A stretch of DNA of 8,501 nucleotides from an uncultured Bacilli bacterium (GTDB lineage: Bacteria > Bacillota_I > Bacilli_A > RF39 > UBA660), in NCBI GenBank assembly GCA_944331945.1, contig CALVJC010000115.1:1-8501 (forward strand). The letters run 5' to 3'. Position numbers and translations under genes: made by a program. Of this stretch, positions 5,949-8,501 are shown piece after piece; the stretch's first letter is position 1; every line of letters starts with the position of its first letter. Under the pieces are notes generated by a model. The model ran no database searches. It saw only the letters and a program-made list of their open reading frames with translations, and was not told the origin of the DNA.

Positions 5949-6481
5949 ATTAACTTTGAAATGATAACTAATTGTTTTGTTTCATCCTGTTCACTGCAAG
6001 TCGTTAAAACAAGTTCTTCTTCTTGATTTTTTAAAACTTGAATATGGCCATTTTTCGGCTGTTCCTCCCTTGTTTCTACTTGATAAGTATATTGATAAGA
6101 ATCAAAAGATAAAGACACGGTATCACCAATTTCTAACTCGTCCAATCGGGAAAACAAAGCCTTTTCCCCTGTTCCAGAATGGGCTGCCAAAAAGACAATA
6201 CTATTTTCTTCTGGGGGTAAAATAGATTCTTTTAAGAGAGTGACATTTTCTTCTACGTTATTTTTAGGATCCTCTAGAGCATAAATGGGCCGCTCTAGTT
6301 CGATTTTAGAAATCGTTAAAGTAGCAATAGGATCATCTTTTGCCTCCTTCAAATCTTTCTTTTCTTTCGCATCAAAAAGAGAAGAGGAAATAGATTGATT
6401 CTCTGTACTGGGTTCCAATTTTTGGTAAAGGCAAAAACAAAGTAGCAGATAAAAACTAATTAAGATAATCTTTTTTTTCAT
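5933..6481 (-). CDS. Sortase (transpeptidase), likely dedicated to the adjacent surface protein
   Basis: Sortases cleave the sorting signal of exported proteins and attach the product to the cell wall or to another protein. The 182-residue protein has a signal-anchor (about 4-20), an acidic linker (20-48) and a sortase barrel (about 50-178). Visible features are PIATLTISKIELERPIY (51-67), the catalytic His in LAAHSG (His101), SRLDELEIGDTVSLSF (111-126) and the catalytic Cys in VLTTCS (Cys162). The family Arg normally follows the Cys by about eight to ten residues; here that stretch reads EQDETKQLVIIS, with Lys169-Gln170 and no Arg. His and Cys are intact, so an active enzyme of a divergent subclass is more likely than a dead one. 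I cannot assign class A, B, D or E with confidence. Its ATG lies inside the upstream surface-protein gene (26-bp overlap) with its own AGGAA site, which suggests translational coupling. It ends 1 bp from clpB, convergently. Confidence 0.9.
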   Translation of the reverse strand: MKKKIILISFYLLLCFCLYQKLEPSTENQSISSSLFDAKEKKDLKEAKDDPIATLTISKIELERPIYALEDPKNNVEENVTLLKESILPPEENSIVFLAAHSGTGEKALFSRLDELEIGDTVSLSFDSYQYTYQVETREEQPKNGHIQVLKNQEEELVLTTCSEQDETKQLVIISKLIKKEK

Positions 6482-7946
6482 AACAAGTTCCTAACCACAA
6501 GAAAGGAAAAGCAAAGTAGAACCAAGAAGAAGCTTTTGTGGAAGTATTAGGAACTTCTACGACTATTTTTTCTTCTTCATAATCATAGATATGATAATAA
6601 TATTCTTCCTCCATACTTTCAATAAAGACTTCAAACGGTTTTGACATTGTATAACCCTCCGTTGTCGTAATCTGTTTCACTGTATAATGACCATAAGGTA
6701 GACTTATTTTAGCAATACCATTTTCATCCGTTGTAATTGTATCTACAAGTTGTCCCAGAGAATCATAAATTTCAAAAGAAACATTTGGTTCTGCTTTCAT
6801 TTCTTGTTCCGTACCATATTCTTTTTGTAAAATAAGCTCTTTCTCAATAACTTCATTCTCAATCGTAAGGGAAACATTCGTCTGATCCTTTGTAAAAACA
6901 AATTCATAAACAGTATCATTTTCTTGATAGCCAATTGGTGCTTTTGTTTCTTTAATATAATAAGTACCATAGTTAAGAGGAACATCTTGACTAGTAATAG
7001 TGGCATGGAAATTTTCATCTAGAGTAAACTCCCAAAGAGGGTTCATATCTTGATCGTATAAAGTAAAAACGGCACCTTCTAAAGAAGCTTCTAAAGGACT
7101 GGAAGTACTTTCTGTTGTGGCATCAATCTTTTGAATTTCAAGAGATAATTCCTGTAAGTCTACAAAAACATGTGTAAGTTTCGCTTCCATCTGCCCTAAA
7201 GTCATGATCTTTTGACTAACCGGATTATCATAAAAATAGATAGGCTCTGTATCAAGACGAGGAATATTCATAAAAGTAAATCCATAGTTAGCCACTTCGT
7301 TCGCCTGAAAATGAAAGCTTTGTCCTTCTATCCAAGCCTCAAAAGAATCTAATGTTTTAGTATAAGTATACTGATCAAGAACTTGATTGGTATCTGTAAT
7401 AACAATTTCTTGTCCTACGACCCCATAAAAAGTCTGTTCTGCAAAACTAGGTAATTGATTATAACGATCAATTAAAGCATTAATCTCCGCTATTTTATCA
7501 TCATAAATATTGGTCCGATTTCCATTTAAAGTATCCGTAAAATAGAATGAATGCATAGGATCGACCTCTTGCCAAATCATCAATTGCGTCACGGCATACC
7601 AAACTGGATCGGTATGATGTTGATAGCCATATCCAAAACTTGCAATCTGCATGATTCTTTTTTGTACGTCCTCACTTAAATAAGGACTATAAAGATTTTG
7701 TTCATACCAGCTATGATTAGGATCAAATGACACAAAAGGTTCTAAGCAATAGGCTGTTCGTCCATCATGACTTCTTCGAAAGAAACGAGCTTTTTGATAA
7801 TACCTAGTGGTTCCTGTTTCACGAATCATATATACGCCATCAATATATTCGGCTTCATAAAACTCGTGAGATACCGCTTCCACTTTAGAAGTTCCTAAAA
7901 AGAAGCTGATGGTGATTAAAGTTAAGAATAATAATATTTTTTTCAT
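6456..7946 (-). CDS. Cell-wall-anchored thioester-domain surface protein with CnaB/SpaA stalk and VPNTS sorting signal
   Basis: This is probably an adhesin of the thioester (TED) type. In this family a Cys-Gln thioester can bond covalently to a target surface. The signal peptide covers 1-24, with likely cleavage after VEA. The thioester domain (about 28-250) has Cys67 in AYCLEP and Gln121 in AVTQLMIWQE, the usual C...TQxxxW pair. A first CnaB/SpaA domain (about 266-366) has the isopeptide set: Lys273 in LEIQKID, Glu333 in YYIKETKAPIGY and Asn364 in TIENE. A second CnaB-like domain (about 370-462) keeps Lys375, but its E-box reads YTVKQ (Gln425) and no clear Asn follows. The C-terminus has VPNTS (465-469), a hydrophobic stretch (474-488) and a short charged tail EKKDYLN. 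The RBS is a strong AAGGAGG six bases upstream. It is first in a two-gene unit with the sortase. At 496 residues it is a short, simple adhesin. The ligand is unknown. Confidence 0.9.
   Translation of the reverse strand: MKKILLFLTLITISFFLGTSKVEAVSHEFYEAEYIDGVYMIRETGTTRYYQKARFFRRSHDGRTAYCLEPFVSFDPNHSWYEQNLYSPYLSEDVQKRIMQIASFGYGYQHHTDPVWYAVTQLMIWQEVDPMHSFYFTDTLNGNRTNIYDDKIAEINALIDRYNQLPSFAEQTFYGVVGQEIVITDTNQVLDQYTYTKTLDSFEAWIEGQSFHFQANEVANYGFTFMNIPRLDTEPIYFYDNPVSQKIMTLGQMEAKLTHVFVDLQELSLEIQKIDATTESTSSPLEASLEGAVFTLYDQDMNPLWEFTLDENFHATITSQDVPLNYGTYYIKETKAPIGYQENDTVYEFVFTKDQTNVSLTIENEVIEKELILQKEYGTEQEMKAEPNVSFEIYDSLGQLVDTITTDENGIAKISLPYGHYTVKQITTTEGYTMSKPFEVFIESMEEEYYYHIYDYEEEKIVVEVPNTSTKASSWFYFAFPFLWLGTCYEKKDYLN
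6488..6492 (-). promoter_or_regulatory. Ribosome binding site of the sortase inside the upstream gene
   Basis: Read on the minus strand, AGGAA stands six bases before the sortase ATG at 6481. It is embedded in codons for the last membrane residues of the surface protein (Leu-Gly-Thr). The site supports the ATG at 6481 as the true start and re-initiation by ribosomes finishing the upstream gene. Confidence 0.6.
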
Positions 7947-8006
7947 AAATTGCCTCCTTTTTTCTTAACGGTTTCTAAGCTAACACAAGAAAAAAGAAAA
8001 AGCAAA

Positions 8007-8110
8007 GTCGGAAAATTGCAAATTCAGCTAGAAAAAAGGCCGAAAATTGATGATTTCCTAAGGAAAAATGCAAAATTCACCCCAAAAATAGTCTGAAAAT
8101 AAAATTTTTC
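8007..8110. repeat. Three imperfect 20-bp direct repeats in the divergent spacer
   Basis: Copies lie at 8007-8025, 8038-8057 and 8091-8110. They share the core GnCnGAAAAT followed by an AT-rich tail ending in TTC or TTTC. Starts are 31 and 53 bp apart. A second pair, GCAAATTCA (8018-8026) and GCAAAATTCA (8070-8079), is 52 bp apart, so the spacer may contain a decayed tandem duplication. The 7947-8152 spacer contains no convincing gene. Confidence 0.4.
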
Positions 8111-8112
8111 AA
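8085..8112 (-). promoter_or_regulatory. Possible promoter of the surface protein-sortase unit
   Basis: On the minus strand, TTGAAA (8107-8112, five of six matches) is followed by 16 bp and TATTTT (8085-8090, four of six matches). It would start transcription near 8078 and leave a leader of about 130 nt, T-rich on the mRNA strand. It has no TG extension and is weaker than the plus-strand promoters. I see no better candidate nearer the gene. Confidence 0.35.
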
Positions 8113-8128
8113 CTTTTTTAAAAAAATA

Positions 8129-8137
8129 TGTTATGAT
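8129..8137 (+). promoter_or_regulatory. Extended -10 element of the last gene
   Basis: TG (8129-8130), one base, then TATGAT (8132-8137, five of six matches to TATAAT). The -35 region near 8108-8114 is poor and overlaps the -35 of the possible divergent promoter. The RBS GGTGAT (8144-8149) precedes the ATG at 8153. Confidence 0.45.
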
Positions 8138-8152
8138 AATTTCGGTGATTCT

Positions 8153-8501
8153 ATGAAAAAAGAAAAATGGTATATCAAATTAGGAAAAATAGCTCTTCTT
8201 TACCTCATTTTTATTATCCTAAGTAATATCGCTTATTATTGGAATATTAATAATAATTCAGAAAATCAAGAGTTAATTCAAACCTTTGTATTTGCTCTTA
8301 CGGTATCTGGTCCTTTCTGTTGTTTAGCGATAAAGAATATCTTTATAGCTCTTTTTTCCGAAAAAGTGTCCTTAACTACACTCAATCGCTTTTTCATTTT
8401 TCTAGTTTCCTTTGTAAAACCTGTAGAAAATACGACAAAGCAATCCAAAATGGATAAAGAAATACAAGCCTCTAAGAATGCTCGAATTGATCGTTATGCT
8501 A
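8153..8501 (+). CDS. Unidentified membrane protein, N-terminal part only
   Basis: The reading frame is open from the ATG at 8153 to the window end (116 codons plus one base), so the C-terminus is missing. I do not recognise the family. The visible part starts with a basic MKKEKWYIKLGK and has one membrane segment at about 12-30 (LLYLIFIILSNIAYYW). A short polar Asn-rich loop (31-42) follows, then one or two further hydrophobic stretches at about 43-69 and 78-89, with Cys56-Cys57 in the former. From residue 90 it becomes hydrophilic (KPVENTTKQSKMDKEIQASK), which suggests a cytoplasmic domain beyond the window. The start is supported by GGTGAT three bases upstream of ATG and the extended -10. 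It is transcribed away from the surface-protein gene; a shared function is possible but unsupported. Confidence 0.75.
   Translation, partial: MKKEKWYIKLGKIALLYLIFIILSNIAYYWNINNNSENQELIQTFVFALTVSGPFCCLAIKNIFIALFSEKVSLTTLNRFFIFLVSFVKPVENTTKQSKMDKEIQASKNARIDRYA

Noticed and set aside
5977..6225. An 82-codon plus-strand frame opposite the sortase.
   Set aside because: No RBS, and it overlaps the conserved His and Cys regions of the sortase on the other strand.
6797..7018. A 73-codon minus-strand frame inside the surface protein gene, and the 77-codon minus frame at 1159-1392 inside nnr.
   Set aside because: Both lie fully within well-supported genes and have low-complexity, motif-free translations.
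7975..8073. A 32-codon minus-strand frame starting at TTG after GGGGTG, encoding a Phe-rich hydrophobic peptide in the adhesin leader.
   Set aside because: Rare start codon, a stop two codons upstream, and the T-rich strand gives Phe codons and few stops by chance. Not supportable without ribosome or peptide data.
7947..8152. A riboswitch or CRISPR-like array in the 206-bp spacer.
   Set aside because: Repeats are too divergent and unevenly spaced (31 and 53 bp) for CRISPR, and I see no conserved riboswitch core or terminator stem.

Overview
The window looks like a chromosomal piece of a low-GC Firmicutes-type bacterium (roughly one third G+C by eye), probably from the Bacilli/Erysipelotrichia side, including gut RF39-like lineages. 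The reasons are the AT-rich third positions, TGn-extended -10 promoters with GAGG/AGGTGAT-type ribosome binding sites, a CIRCE operator, and a sortase with a wall-anchored surface protein. UGA is a stop codon here (the 1757-2263 gene and the sortase end in TGA) and Trp is TGG, so this is not the UGA-Trp code of Mycoplasma. The sortase and sorting signal imply a Gram-positive cell wall. The genus cannot be fixed from the sequence.

Layout. Positions 1-196 are non-coding, with two terminator-like hairpins and a promoter. At 197-1684 (+) lies nnr, a bifunctional NAD(P)H-hydrate repair enzyme. At 1757-2263 (+) is a small membrane-anchored protein with a thioredoxin-like outline but no CxxC. At 2288-2364 (+) is tRNA-Asn(GTT) with encoded CCA, followed by a terminator. 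At 2479-3720 (+) is a membrane-anchored S41 C-terminal processing protease. At 3823-5931 (+) is an N-domain-less ClpB disaggregase whose promoter is embedded in a CIRCE (HrcA) operator. Convergent to it, on the minus strand, are a sortase (5933-6481) and, upstream of that and overlapping it by 26 bp, a thioester-domain/CnaB surface protein with a VPNTS sorting signal (6456-7946). A 206-bp divergent spacer with imperfect repeats then leads to a plus-strand membrane protein that runs off the window (8153->8501).

How the parts work together. The plus-strand genes are mostly single transcription units for housekeeping and quality control: metabolite repair, envelope proteolysis and heat-inducible disaggregation. 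The minus-strand pair is a self-contained surface-display module. The large protein can form an intramolecular Cys-Gln thioester (a candidate covalent host- or surface-binding group) and at least one isopeptide-stabilised stalk domain, and the neighbouring sortase is the obvious candidate to anchor it. This module is the most interesting part of the window. It is a recognisable type, but it has several non-standard details: a VPNTS motif, no obvious catalytic Arg in the sortase, and overlapping genes across an A8 run. I see no mobile element, CRISPR array or defence system.
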